Shown in pieces: positions 41,435-50,108 of a DNA stretch of 64,000 nt. Positions within the stretch are counted from its first letter, which is position 1. Every line of letters starts with the position of its first letter. Both the position numbers and the translations under genes were made by a program. The stretch spans positions 45,677 to 109,676 of the forward strand of contig JACPQD010000079.1 of the NCBI GenBank assembly GCA_016190665.1, read 5' to 3'. This DNA comes from Chloroflexota bacterium. Its GTDB lineage: Bacteria > Chloroflexota > Dehalococcoidia > JACPQD01. Under the pieces are notes generated by a model. That model did not search any database, was not told where the DNA came from, and was given only the letters and a program-made list of their open reading frames with translations.

Positions 41435-42145
41435 TTGCTCCTCTGGAACATTGACCTGCTCTTAAGCAATCCGCTTCTAATGCTCGTGGTGGTGGGGGCT
41501 ATCGCCGGTGCCCTACTCGTGGCGATAACAGTGCACGAGTTCAGTCACGCCCTGGCGGCCTATAGACTCGGCGACTCAACCGCTAGATACTTGGGCAGGC
41601 TCTCCCTGAACCCGCTGGTCCATCTCGACCCTCTGGGCACTATCATGCTCCTGCTCGTGGGGTTTGGCTGGGGCAAGCCGGTGCCCGTGAACCCCGCGTA
41701 CTTCAGCAACATCGGCATGCGGCAGGGCACCGCCCTGGTCTCCGCAGCGGGGCCTGTCTCGAATATCCTGACCGCCTTCCTCTTCACTATTCCTGTGAAG
41801 CTGGGTCTCCTGGCCTGGCACTCCCCCATGCAGTACTCGCCTTTTGCCCGACTGGACGCGGCCTGGTTTCTAGCGGATGTTATCGGCTACATCGTACTGT
41901 ACAACGTCATCCTTGCCATCTTCAACCTGATCCCGCTGGCGCCTCTAGACGGCTTCGGCGTTGCCCTGGGGATATTGCCGCGTTACCTCGCCGACCCTCT
42001 GGCGAGGCTCGGCGCTTACGGACCGGGCATACTTCTCATCGTCATATTCATGGGTCGCTTTACCCCCTTCGATATCCTGGGGCACATCCTGATGCCGGCG
42101 GTGAGGATGGTGGGCGGCCTGGTCGTCGGGAGGCCAATCTTTTGA
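41435..42145 (+). CDS. site-2 protease family (M50) membrane metalloprotease
   Basis: 236 residues, about six membrane helices. TVHEFSHALAAYRLGD contains the zinc motif HExxH and NLIPLAPLDGFGVA the third ligand region. It would cleave transmembrane substrates in regulated proteolysis; the short form lacks a PDZ domain. The start is TTG 41435. Overlaps the HD gene by 4 nt. Confidence 0.92.
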   Translation: MLLWNIDLLLSNPLLMLVVVGAIAGALLVAITVHEFSHALAAYRLGDSTARYLGRLSLNPLVHLDPLGTIMLLLVGFGWGKPVPVNPAYFSNIGMRQGTALVSAAGPVSNILTAFLFTIPVKLGLLAWHSPMQYSPFARLDAAWFLADVIGYIVLYNVILAIFNLIPLAPLDGFGVALGILPRYLADPLARLGAYGPGILLIVIFMGRFTPFDILGHILMPAVRMVGGLVVGRPIF

Positions 42146-42645
42146 GCCTGAGCAGAGTCCTTTATCGCCTGCGTCAGTTCATCAATCTGGCGCTTCCTCT
42201 ATCAAGCCCGGCAAAGCCTGTGCCAGTAGAGGAGATCCTTTCTCCCGCACAGAAGCAGCTCTTTTATGGTATGGCCAGATTTGGGCAGCGCCACTGTTTG
42301 AAGGTATGTCATGCTCTGATGACGGCGGGATACAAGGACGTCGACGTGCTGAGAGCGGCGCTGCTTCACGACGCTGGGAAACAAGGGGTCGGCCTAACTC
42401 ACCGGGTGGCCTCCGTTCTCCTGCCGGCGCTGGCGCCGGGATTGCTGGAGCGTTGGGCTACCGAAAAGCCGGGCGCTTGGGGCTATGGCCTGTTCATTAA
42501 TCTCCATCACGCTGAACGAGGGGCGGCCCTTGCCAGGGCCGCTGGCGCGTCACCGGCCACCGTGGAGCTAATACGGCTGCACAAGAGCAGAGAGGCGCAG
42601 GATCCGCGCTTGCTGGCCTTCCAGAGGGCAGACGAAGTAAACTAG
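42142..42645 (+). CDS. HD-domain phosphohydrolase-like protein
   Basis: 167 residues. VLRAALLHDAGKQGVGL is the HD motif; other metal residues (HRCLKVCHALM and NLHHAERG) fit the HD fold. ADEVN ends the protein. A small HD protein may hydrolyse nucleotides. The start is TTG 42142 overlapping the protease stop. Confidence 0.8.
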   Translation: MSLSRVLYRLRQFINLALPLSSPAKPVPVEEILSPAQKQLFYGMARFGQRHCLKVCHALMTAGYKDVDVLRAALLHDAGKQGVGLTHRVASVLLPALAPGLLERWATEKPGAWGYGLFINLHHAERGAALARAAGASPATVELIRLHKSREAQDPRLLAFQRADEVN

Positions 42646-42936
42646 TATCGTGTAACAGACATTGGTTCGGACTGGCCAACTATTAACATGGATGCACAGG
42701 ATAGGCAGGATAATTCTGCTCAATTTCCAATCCTGTTCATCCTGTTTATCCATGTTCCCGTGCTGGGACTCGGTGAAGCGTAAACATCAGTGTTACAGTG
42801 TACTAGGAAGCGCGGGGCGCGGAGCACGAAGCCAGAAGCAAGAGGAAAGAAGTACGGAACGGAAGGGCAGGGGCGGGGATTCGCGCGTCTCGCTCCTCGC
42901 TTCAAGGTCGAGACGTTCATCCGGGGAGGGTGACAG
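42646..42936. repeat. spacer with inverted CAGGAT/ATCCTG words
   Basis: ATGGATGCACAGGATAGGCAGGA (about 42688-42711) and ATCCTGTTCATCCTGTTTATCCAT (about 42730-42753) are a near-inverted pair that could form a long stem. GCGGGGCGCGGAGCACGAAG-type words follow. No gene; GGGGAGGG before 42937 serves tyrA. Confidence 0.65.
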
Positions 42937-43959
42937 ATGCAGAAGGTAACTATCATCGGGCTGGGCTTGATCGGCGGCTCCATCGGGATGGCCCTCAAGG
43001 CAGCAAAGCTCAAGGATGTCGAAATCGTGGGGCACGACAAGGAGCCGAGCGCCTCTTCCAAGGCCCGGAAGCGCGGCGCAGTGGATAAGACGGAATGGAA
43101 CCTCCTAACGTCGGTTTCCGACGCCAGCATGGTTATCATCGCGACCCCGGTGCTGGCCATAAAAGAGGTCATGCAACAGATAGCGCCGAAACTGTCCGAG
43201 GGTTGCACCGTGACTGACACGGGCAGCACCAAGGTGAACGTCCTGGAGTGGGCGAAAGAGTATCTTCCCCCGTCTGTGAGCTTCGTAGGGGGCCACCCCA
43301 TGGCCGGGAAAGAGGAGTCGGGCGTCGAACATGCAGAGGTCGATCTGTTTCGCGATCGCACGTACTGCGTGATCCCGGGGAAGGACGCCGCCAGTTCGGC
43401 TGTCAAGACCGTCCTGGGAATGGTCGAAACGCTGGGCGCCAAGCCTTTCTTCCTCGATCCCGTTGAACATGATATGTTTGTGGCTGGAGTCAGCCACCTT
43501 CCCCTGGTGATGTCCGCGGCGCTAGTCTCGGCCACCGCCAAGAGCCCGGCCTGGAATGAAATGGCTCGGTTAGCCTCATCGGGCTATCGCGATGTCTCTC
43601 GACTCGCTTCTGGCAATCCGGAGATGAACCGCGACATCTGTGTCACGAACCGGCAGGGCGTAATTCACTGGATCGACGCCATGATTCAGGAGTTGCAGGA
43701 CTATCGGCGACTCGTTTCAGAATGTGGAGAGGAGCTGGGCAAGACTTTTATCAGCGTTTGGGAGACGAGGGAAAGGTGGCTCAAGGGCGTGCACGAGCAT
43801 CTGGGGGCCGAAGCCTCGGCCTTCGCTGAGATACCCAAGGCCAGCGAGTCCTTCACCTCCATGATAATCGGCGATCGCCTGGCGAGACGCTCGCGCTCCC
43901 TTATGGAAGCGACGGAGAAGAAAGGCGAAGGCAAGCCCTGGGAGACCCCCAAGAAGTAG
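42937..43959 (+). CDS. tyrA: TyrA, prephenate dehydrogenase
   Basis: 340 residues. Oxidative decarboxylation of prephenate to 4-hydroxyphenylpyruvate. The NAD-binding start VTIIGLGLIGGSIGMALK, the middle FVGGHPMAGKEESG with catalytic His, and EHDMFVAGVSHLPLV are conserved. The C-terminal part is helical; no ACT domain is seen. ATG follows GGGGAGGG. It ends PKK-stop, and a copy of this end sits before aroA. Confidence 0.94.
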   Translation: MQKVTIIGLGLIGGSIGMALKAAKLKDVEIVGHDKEPSASSKARKRGAVDKTEWNLLTSVSDASMVIIATPVLAIKEVMQQIAPKLSEGCTVTDTGSTKVNVLEWAKEYLPPSVSFVGGHPMAGKEESGVEHAEVDLFRDRTYCVIPGKDAASSAVKTVLGMVETLGAKPFFLDPVEHDMFVAGVSHLPLVMSAALVSATAKSPAWNEMARLASSGYRDVSRLASGNPEMNRDICVTNRQGVIHWIDAMIQELQDYRRLVSECGEELGKTFISVWETRERWLKGVHEHLGAEASAFAEIPKASESFTSMIIGDRLARRSRSLMEATEKKGEGKPWETPKK

Positions 43960-43962
43960 CCG

Positions 43963-44037
43963 ATGGACAGAAACCTGAAGCCTTGCTTATCTCATACCAC
44001 GGCATGCTATGCACATAGCATCCGACACAAGAAGTAG
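43963..44037 (+). pseudogene. micro-duplication of the tyrA/aroA boundary
   Basis: After the tyrA stop (AAGAAGTAG) comes ATGGACAGAAACCTGAAGCC, then 40 unrelated bp, then AAGAAGTAGGGG and the real aroA start ATGGAGAGGAAGCTGAAGCC. So the tyrA end and the aroA head each occur twice, diverged. The small frame would read MDRNLKPC...RHKK. An 8-bp-arm palindrome (ATGCTATG-CA-CATAGCAT) lies inside. Confidence 0.75.
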
Positions 44038-44040
44038 GGG

Positions 44041-45330
44041 ATGGAGAGGAAGCTGAAGCCTTGCCGGGCGCTTCGGGGCGAGGTCAGCCTCCCCGGGGAC
44101 AAATCGATCTCCCACCGCGCTGTAATCCTCAATAGCATCGCCGCGGGGAAGGCCACGGTGGAGAATTTCTCGCCCGGCAAGGACTGCCTCTCCAGCGTAG
44201 CCTGTCTCCGAGCCCTGGGGGTCGCCATCGAGGTGTACCCCGGCGAGAGACGTCTCATAATCTCCGGGGTGGGTGGCGACGGGTTGAAAGAGCCGCAGGA
44301 CATCCTCGACGCGGGGAACAGCGGCACCACCATGCGCCTCCTCTCGGGCCTTCTGGCCGGACAGCCCTTCTTCTCCGTTATCACGGGCGACTCGTCTCTT
44401 CGCTCCCGCCCCATGGGGCGCATCATAGACCCCCTTCGCCAGATGGGCGCCCAAATCTGGGGCCGTCGCGGGGACGCCGTCGCACCGCTGGCCATAAGGG
44501 GCGGCCACCTCCAAGGCATCCGCTATCGTCTGCCTGTGCCCAGCGCCCAGTTGAAGTCCGCCATCGTCCTGGCTGCGCTCTTCGCCGAGGGCAACACCGT
44601 GGTAGAAGAGCCCGTAGCCTCCCGTGACCATACGGAGCGTCTGCTCAAAGCTATGGGCGCCCCTCTGGTTACAAGCAATTCCGAGATCGTCGTCGCCCCC
44701 GGTCCGCTGCGAGCCGTGGACCTGCGCGTCCCTGGCGACATCAGCTCCGCCGCTTACTGGCTGGTGGCAGCCTGCGTTCATCCCGATGCGAAGGTCCAGG
44801 TGAAGAACGTCGGCATGAATCCCACGCGCACTGGCATCGTAGATGTGCTCAAATCTATGGGCGCCCGGATCACCATATCCAACGAGCGCACTGAAGGTGG
44901 AGAGCCAGTGGCTGACCTTCTGGCGGAAACAAGCGAGCTTGCCGCCGTCGAGATAGGCGGCGACCTTGTACCTCGAGCCATCGACGAGCTTCCGATCATC
45001 GCCGTCGCGGCCGCCGTGGCCAAAGGCGCTACTGTGATTCGGGACGCGGCTGAGCTTCGCGTCAAAGAGAGCGACCGGATCGCTACTGTTGTCCGCGAGC
45101 TGTCGAGACTGGGTGCAGACATCGAGGAGCGGCCGGACGGCATGGCTATCCGCGGCGGGCGACGCTTGCAAGGAGAGACCTGTTCCAGTTATAATGACCA
45201 TCGTTTGGCTATGACCCTGGCCATCGCGAGCCAAATAGCCCAAGGAGAAACAACCATCGCCGACGCGGAGGCCGTGGATATTTCCTACCCTGGCTTCTGG
45301 CAGGAACTGGAGAGACTCTGCAGCACATAG
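44041..45330 (+). CDS. aroA: AroA, 5-enolpyruvylshikimate-3-phosphate synthase
   Basis: 429 residues. Sixth step of the shikimate pathway. LPGDKSISHRAVILNSIA, LDAGNSGTTMRLLSGLLAG and RVKESDRIATVVREL are the substrate-binding motifs. The Gly-Asn-Ser-Gly-Thr loop is of the usual type; whether the enzyme is glyphosate-tolerant cannot be judged with certainty. AAGTAGGGG precedes the ATG. Confidence 0.96.
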   Translation: MERKLKPCRALRGEVSLPGDKSISHRAVILNSIAAGKATVENFSPGKDCLSSVACLRALGVAIEVYPGERRLIISGVGGDGLKEPQDILDAGNSGTTMRLLSGLLAGQPFFSVITGDSSLRSRPMGRIIDPLRQMGAQIWGRRGDAVAPLAIRGGHLQGIRYRLPVPSAQLKSAIVLAALFAEGNTVVEEPVASRDHTERLLKAMGAPLVTSNSEIVVAPGPLRAVDLRVPGDISSAAYWLVAACVHPDAKVQVKNVGMNPTRTGIVDVLKSMGARITISNERTEGGEPVADLLAETSELAAVEIGGDLVPRAIDELPIIAVAAAVAKGATVIRDAAELRVKESDRIATVVRELSRLGADIEERPDGMAIRGGRRLQGETCSSYNDHRLAMTLAIASQIAQGETTIADAEAVDISYPGFWQELERLCST

Positions 45331-45380
45331 GATAACAATCATACTGGGGGTGAGAGATAGGGGCGATACGCCAGCTCCGC

Positions 45381-46085
45381 TTGTTCCTCTCGCCAACCTT
45401 TTGGAGACACTCTCGCAGCCGCCTTTTCCTTTTCGCAATCATCGTAGGTTGTTCCCTGGCGGCGACGGAGAGTTCGTCCTCAACCTGGTTGGTCGCCTAC
45501 GCCACGCCGCTTCAAGGAGGCGTCTTCAGCGACGCGCCGGCCGCGCCGCTGGATTCCCCACACCTTCGGCTGCCCACCGACCCCGCAGTCCGGGGGAACG
45601 AAGGGGACGACGATGATGAACCTCAGGACGCCGCAGAGATCCCGCGCTCCGGCGTAGCCCGTGGGGGCCAGCGCCCTGAGCCTCCCGCCGCAGAGACGCC
45701 CGCCGTCTCGATACCAGCCAACCAGAACATAGCGGACACGGCGATGCAATACCTGGGCGCCCCCTACGCCTGGGCGGGCAACTCACCGCGAGGCTTCGAT
45801 TGCAGCGGCTTCGTGCAGTACGTTTACCGGTTGAATGGCGTCGAATTGCCGAGGGACATCTCCGGGATGATCGCCCAGGGGGAGGAGGTCGCTCGCGATT
45901 CCCTGCAGCCAGGCGACGTCATTGTGTTCATCAACACCTTTGAGCGAGGCCTCTCCCATGTCGGTCTCTACCTGAACGACGGCGATTTCATCCACTCCGT
46001 CAATGAGTGGCGAGGGGTCGGCATCGACACCATCGACGGCGGCTTCTGGGGCGCTCATTACTACTCGGCCATAAGGTTTCAGTAG
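45381..46085 (+). CDS. secreted NlpC/P60 peptidoglycan endopeptidase
   Basis: 234 residues. N-terminal signal segment (LFLFAIIVGCSLAAT), a Pro/Asp/Glu-rich linker of about 80 residues, then the catalytic domain with RGFDCSGFVQYVY (Cys), LSHVGLYL (His) and a polar third residue. It would cut peptide cross-bridges in the cell wall. The start is TTG 45381 (low confidence). Positioned 50 bp after aroA. Confidence 0.88.
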   Translation: MFLSPTFWRHSRSRLFLFAIIVGCSLAATESSSSTWLVAYATPLQGGVFSDAPAAPLDSPHLRLPTDPAVRGNEGDDDDEPQDAAEIPRSGVARGGQRPEPPAAETPAVSIPANQNIADTAMQYLGAPYAWAGNSPRGFDCSGFVQYVYRLNGVELPRDISGMIAQGEEVARDSLQPGDVIVFINTFERGLSHVGLYLNDGDFIHSVNEWRGVGIDTIDGGFWGAHYYSAIRFQ

Positions 46086-46133
46086 CTGTCAGCGGTCAGC
46101 TATCAGTCTGCTGAACGCTGATTGCTGAAAGCC
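46086..46133. repeat. TCAGC/CTGA word repeat
   Basis: CTGTCAGCGGTCAGCTATCAG and GCTGAACGCTGATTGCTGAA form a loose inverted pair. Related words occur at 20586, 27630 and 48363-48505. Confidence 0.6.
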
Positions 46134-46188
46134 AAAATCATGGTGGTTTGGACGCAGTCTTGATTCGCAGCGGTTTGAGGGGACCGCA

Positions 46189-46461
46189 ATGACCACAGAG
46201 CTCATCCATATTGGCTTTGGCAATGTCCTGGCGGCCAACCGCGTCGTTGCCATCGTCTCCCCGGCTTCCGCCCCTATTAAGCGTGTCATCACCGAGGCGC
46301 GCGACAAGGGCATCCTTGTCGACATGACCAGCGGCAGAAGGACCAGGTCGGTTATCTTCATGGACAGCGGGCAGATTCTCCTGGCTGCCATCACGCCAGA
46401 CACGATCGTGTCCAGGCTGGGCCTGGGACGGGGCGCGGAGTCCGGCCTCCAAAAAGGATGA
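46189..46461 (+). CDS. remA: RemA (DUF370) small DNA-binding regulator
   Basis: 90 residues: [55 protein letters not shown] are the RemA core. In Bacillus it controls matrix and osmotic genes as a DNA-wrapping protein. It overlaps gmk by 4 nt, a very conserved pair across Gram-positive and related phyla. Confidence 0.93.
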   Translation: MTTELIHIGFGNVLAANRVVAIVSPASAPIKRVITEARDKGILVDMTSGRRTRSVIFMDSGQILLAAITPDTIVSRLGLGRGAESGLQKG

Positions 46462-47063
46462 CATACGGGACCCCCGGGGCGCTGCTCGTTGTAATCTCAG
46501 GCCCCTCCGGCGTGGGCAAAGACGCCATCATCGAGAAACTCAAGGAATCAGGCGACCGCTACTGTTTCGTCGTGACGGTTACCACGCGGTCCCGCCGGCA
46601 GGGCGAGACGGAAGGCGAACCTTACCACTTTATCTCTGCAGACCGTTTCGAGGAGATGATCAAGAAGGGTGAGCTTCTGGAATGGGCCAACGTCTACGGC
46701 CACTTGTACGGAACGCCAAAGCAGCCTGTCAAGGAGGCTCTGACCCGCGGACAAGACGTAATCCTTAAGGTGGATGTGCAGGGGGCCGCCAGCATAAAGG
46801 CTCTCCTGCCCGGCGCCGTCTTCATCTTCCTGGCGCCTCCCTCCATGGAGGAATTGCGGGAGCGGCTCAGGCTCCGCAAGACCGAGTCGCCGGAAGCGTT
46901 GCAGCTGCGCCTTGCCGCCGCCCAGAAGGAGATGAAGACGCTGCCGATGTTCGACTACGTGGTAGTAAACCCTACCGGACATGCTGAAGAGGCTGTCGCC
47001 CAGATCGCGGCCATAATCGCCGCGGAGAAGCGGCGCGTGAGGCCGAGAATCATCAGTCTTTAG
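46458..47063 (+). CDS. gmk: Gmk, guanylate kinase
   Basis: 201 residues. Phosphorylates GMP to GDP. The P-loop [25 protein letters not shown] and [16 protein letters not shown], and the lid region [10 protein letters not shown] are typical. The stop codon forms the first bases of a perfect 15-bp palindrome. rpoZ does not follow, unlike in many genomes. Confidence 0.96.
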   Translation: MTYGTPGALLVVISGPSGVGKDAIIEKLKESGDRYCFVVTVTTRSRRQGETEGEPYHFISADRFEEMIKKGELLEWANVYGHLYGTPKQPVKEALTRGQDVILKVDVQGAASIKALLPGAVFIFLAPPSMEELRERLRLRKTESPEALQLRLAAAQKEMKTLPMFDYVVVNPTGHAEEAVAQIAAIIAAEKRRVRPRIISL

Positions 47064-47094
47064 ACCAACTCGGTCTTCGAGACCGAGTTGGTCT
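47062..47094. terminator. perfect 15-bp palindrome abutting the gmk stop
   Basis: AGACCAACTCGGTCT, loop TCG, AGACCGAGTTGGTCT. A perfect stem that begins inside the stop codon. No T-run follows. A second palindrome of the same outer sequence (AGACC...GGTCT) abuts another stop at 56544-56576. Likely a 3' stem-loop or mobile palindrome. Confidence 0.65.
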
Positions 47095-47150
47095 CATGCG
47101 AATACTCCTCTCCCTTTGTGAAAGGGAGATTGAGAGGGCTTTGATCAACT

Positions 47151-48362
47151 ATGAGCAGGCAGGCCCTATCCTGGCTAAAGGTGGTCGAGTACGGCGACTT
47201 CGTTTCCGCTCCCCTTTGCGCCAAACTCATGGCCGACCTGGGCGCCGAGGTGATCAAGATCGAGGCCCCACCCCTGGGCGACAAGGCCAGAAGGCACGGC
47301 CCTTTCCCAGGAGACATACCCCACGCCGAGCGCAGCGGACTGTTCTTGAACCTCAATACCAACAAGCTCGGGGTTACCCTTGACCTGAGGACCTTCACCG
47401 GCAAGAACATCCTCAAGGAACTCCTGAAGACTGCCGACGTCTTTGTCCAGAATAGCCCACCGCCGGTGATGAGGGAACTGGGGCTCGACTACGACTCTCT
47501 GGGAGGGGTCAATCCGCGCCTCATTGTTACGGCCATCACTCCCTATGGTCTGACCGGCCCCTACCGGGACTACAAGGGCTACGATATCAACTGCAGCGCC
47601 CTCAGCGGGGTCAGCGAGACCATAGGCAGGCCAGACCGGGAGCCGCTGACGGCGCCTCTTTTCCAATGCGACCAGCAGGCGGGACTGGGCGCCGCCGGCG
47701 GGACCTTCGTAGCTCTCCTGGCCCGCGATGTGACCGGCAAGGGACAACTGGTGGACATCTCAACCGTTGACGTCATGACTACCGTCCACGTGGGCTCTCA
47801 CCTGATGACCCACGCTTTCGACGGAGTTAATGAGCTCCGCACCAGGGAGCCCCGCCTGCAGAACTATCCTACGGGACTGCACCGGTGCAAGGATGGCTAC
47901 ATCTGCATGATCGCCCCTCAGGTAGCCCAATGGATAAGATTTCTCGAGGTGATGGGTACCCCAGAGTGGAGTAAGCTTCCCCGCTACCGCGACCGCCGCG
48001 CCATGGCCAATCAGTATCGGGCGGAGGTCGATGCCCTGCTGGAGCCCTGGTTGATGGAGCACACCAAGGAGGAAATCTTCGAGATCTGCCGCAAGAACGC
48101 CATACCCTTCACTCCCGTCTACAATGTGGAGGAATTGGTGAACAGCCCGCAGTTGGAATACAGGAGCTTCTTCCCCCAGGTGACACACGCCGAAGCCGGC
48201 ACCATCAAACAGGCCGGTTGGCCCTTCCTGTTCTCGGAGACTCCGTGGAAGCTGGAGCGCCCCGCCCCACTTCTCGGCCAGCACAACGAGGAAATATACT
48301 GCGGCAGGCTGGGCTACTCCAAGGGAGACCTGGCGCAGCTCAGGCGAAGTGGGATTATCTAG
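47151..48362 (+). CDS. CaiB/BaiF-type CoA transferase
   Basis: 403 residues, family III CoA transferase. LKVVEYGDFVSAPLCAKLMADLGAEVIKIE is the N-terminal hallmark; LNTNKLGVTLDLR and PLLGQHNEEI are typical. The catalytic Asp lies in FQCDQQAGLGAAGG or nearby. Moves CoA between organic acids; the substrate pair is unknown. A second family member follows at 48540 in the same direction. ATG 47151 is preceded by AACT only, so the ribosome site is weak. Confidence 0.9.
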   Translation: MSRQALSWLKVVEYGDFVSAPLCAKLMADLGAEVIKIEAPPLGDKARRHGPFPGDIPHAERSGLFLNLNTNKLGVTLDLRTFTGKNILKELLKTADVFVQNSPPPVMRELGLDYDSLGGVNPRLIVTAITPYGLTGPYRDYKGYDINCSALSGVSETIGRPDREPLTAPLFQCDQQAGLGAAGGTFVALLARDVTGKGQLVDISTVDVMTTVHVGSHLMTHAFDGVNELRTREPRLQNYPTGLHRCKDGYICMIAPQVAQWIRFLEVMGTPEWSKLPRYRDRRAMANQYRAEVDALLEPWLMEHTKEEIFEICRKNAIPFTPVYNVEELVNSPQLEYRSFFPQVTHAEAGTIKQAGWPFLFSETPWKLERPAPLLGQHNEEIYCGRLGYSKGDLAQLRRSGII

Positions 48363-48539
48363 CTATTAGCGATCAGCCCTCAGCAGATTGATAACTGATC
48401 GCAGATATCTTACCATCTCTGTCTGATTTCGGCATAAGGTGGCATGATTCCAGCTCTCAGCCATCAGCCTTCAGCAGCCTCACCGCTGACTGCTGATAGC
48501 TGCTCAGTTTCGGCTTCGCCGCGTTGGGAGACATCTGCT
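48363..48539. repeat. spacer of TCAGC words between two CoA transferase genes
   Basis: AGCTATTAGCGATCAGCCCTCAGC (48361-48385) and AGCTCTCAGCCATCAGCCTTCAGC with CACCGCTGACTGCTGATAGC (48453-48500) fill most of the gap. The second copy pairs with itself in an inverted sense. Confidence 0.6.
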
Positions 48540-49781
48540 ATGGCATTGCTTCCGCTAACTGGCTACCGAATGATCGATTTTGGCACGGCGTGGGCCGGCT
48601 CCGTCGCTGGCCACATACTGGCCGACATGGGCGCAGAGGTGATCAAGGTTGAATCGCGAGAGAAGGTCGATCCTTTGCGGCACGGTCCGGGACCGGAGAT
48701 ACGGGACAAGCTGGCCAGGGCAACTCCCGAGGAGAAGCTGGAGCTTAATCCCTGGTTCCACCTGGTGAACCGGGGCAAGCTGGATATTACCCTGAATCTC
48801 AAGGACCCCAGGGGGATCGGCCTGCTGAAGAAGCTTGTGGCACAGAGCGACGCCGTGCTGGACAACTTCACTCCCGGCGTGCTCGAAAGAATGGGGCTTG
48901 GGTACAGCTCTCTTCGCCGGATAAAACCAGACATCGTTCTGGTCTCCTTGTCCTCCACCGGACAGCGCGGCCCCATGGCCGATGTCAGGGCATATGCCAG
49001 TACGCTGGCTGCCCTCTGCGGGATAGTCAGCGTCATCGGGTATCGCAACGAGACAGTGCCCGGACAAATGAGATTCGCCTATTGCGATATGAACGCCAGC
49101 ATTCACGGCGCCCTTGCCCTTCTCATAGCCCTATTGCATCGCAATCATAGCGGCCAGGGCCAATACATAGACATCTCCCAGTCCGAAACAACTACCGGTC
49201 TCCTCGGCGAGGCCATCATGGACTATGTAATAAACGGCCGTGTCTGGGGGCCACAGGGCAACGGCCATCGCACGATGACCCCCCACGGCAACTACCCCTG
49301 TCAGGGCGAGGACCGCTGGGTGTCCATTGCCGTGGATACCGACGAGGAGTGGGAAAGCCTCTGCCGCGCTCTGGGCGACCCTCCGTGGTCGCAGGAGAGC
49401 AGATTCGCCGATAAGTTCGGCCGTCTGACACATCGAGAGGAGCTGGACAAGCTCATCGCGGGCTGGACAAGCAATCATACGCCCTACCAGGTGATGGAGA
49501 CCCTCCAGAAAGCCGGGGTGGCGGCGGCGCCGGTGCTTAACCTCGACCAGAGATGCGCGGACCCCCAGCTCAAGGCGAGGGAGGACTGGCTGGAGCTGGA
49601 CCACCCAGTGGCCGGCAAAGAGCCGCTCTACGGCATATCCTGGAAGCTCGCCGGCACGCCGGGAAAGATACAGGGCAATGCGCCCTTACTCGGCCAGCAC
49701 AATGACTATATCTTCAGCGAGATCCTCGGCCTCCCCGAAGCAGAGATGGAGAGCCTTATCGAGGAGAAAGTTATCCACTGA
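48540..49781 (+). CDS. CaiB/BaiF-type CoA transferase (second)
   Basis: 413 residues from ATG 48540. YRMIDFGTAWAGSVAGHILADMGAEVIKVE is the family start, then LDITLNLKDPRGIGLLKKL and PLLGQHNDYI. A diverged paralogue of the preceding gene; family III enzymes can be heteromeric, so the two may form one enzyme. The gap between them is only a repeat block. Confidence 0.9.
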   Translation: MALLPLTGYRMIDFGTAWAGSVAGHILADMGAEVIKVESREKVDPLRHGPGPEIRDKLARATPEEKLELNPWFHLVNRGKLDITLNLKDPRGIGLLKKLVAQSDAVLDNFTPGVLERMGLGYSSLRRIKPDIVLVSLSSTGQRGPMADVRAYASTLAALCGIVSVIGYRNETVPGQMRFAYCDMNASIHGALALLIALLHRNHSGQGQYIDISQSETTTGLLGEAIMDYVINGRVWGPQGNGHRTMTPHGNYPCQGEDRWVSIAVDTDEEWESLCRALGDPPWSQESRFADKFGRLTHREELDKLIAGWTSNHTPYQVMETLQKAGVAAAPVLNLDQRCADPQLKAREDWLELDHPVAGKEPLYGISWKLAGTPGKIQGNAPLLGQHNDYIFSEILGLPEAEMESLIEEKVIH

Positions 49782-50108
49782 GCAGGTGCGACCTCACGCA
49801 CTCGCGCCGTCTAGCCTTTTCACCTGCCCTCAGCGGCTCCCATGTGAGTGAGGGTGATCGCCGCGCAGCCCACCCCAGCCACCTATCTGACTGGTCAGGG
49901 TTCGCGCTCCCAACCAGCTTGATCACTGAGTTTTGCGCCGTCGCCTGTTTATTTTGCGGTTCGCTTGTGGTAAGATTCAGAAATATATCCACGACGGGCC
50001 CGTGATCCACTGGAAACAAGCCACACCCATAACTGCCGCCAGGCCGGGCAACTGTTTCTTTCGGCGCGGGATTGCAGAGGCGACCTCTACGTTCATGGAG
50101 AGCAAAAA
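49782..50108. other. 327-bp spacer with possible promoter
   Basis: No gene. TGGTAAGAT (TGn plus TAAGAT, about 49968-49976) is a fair extended -10 element and could serve the synthase gene at 50109; TTTATT lies 17 bp upstream. Confidence 0.4.

Noticed and set aside
43987..45438. 483-codon minus-strand frame
   Set aside because: Antisense of aroA, which has all EPSP synthase motifs.
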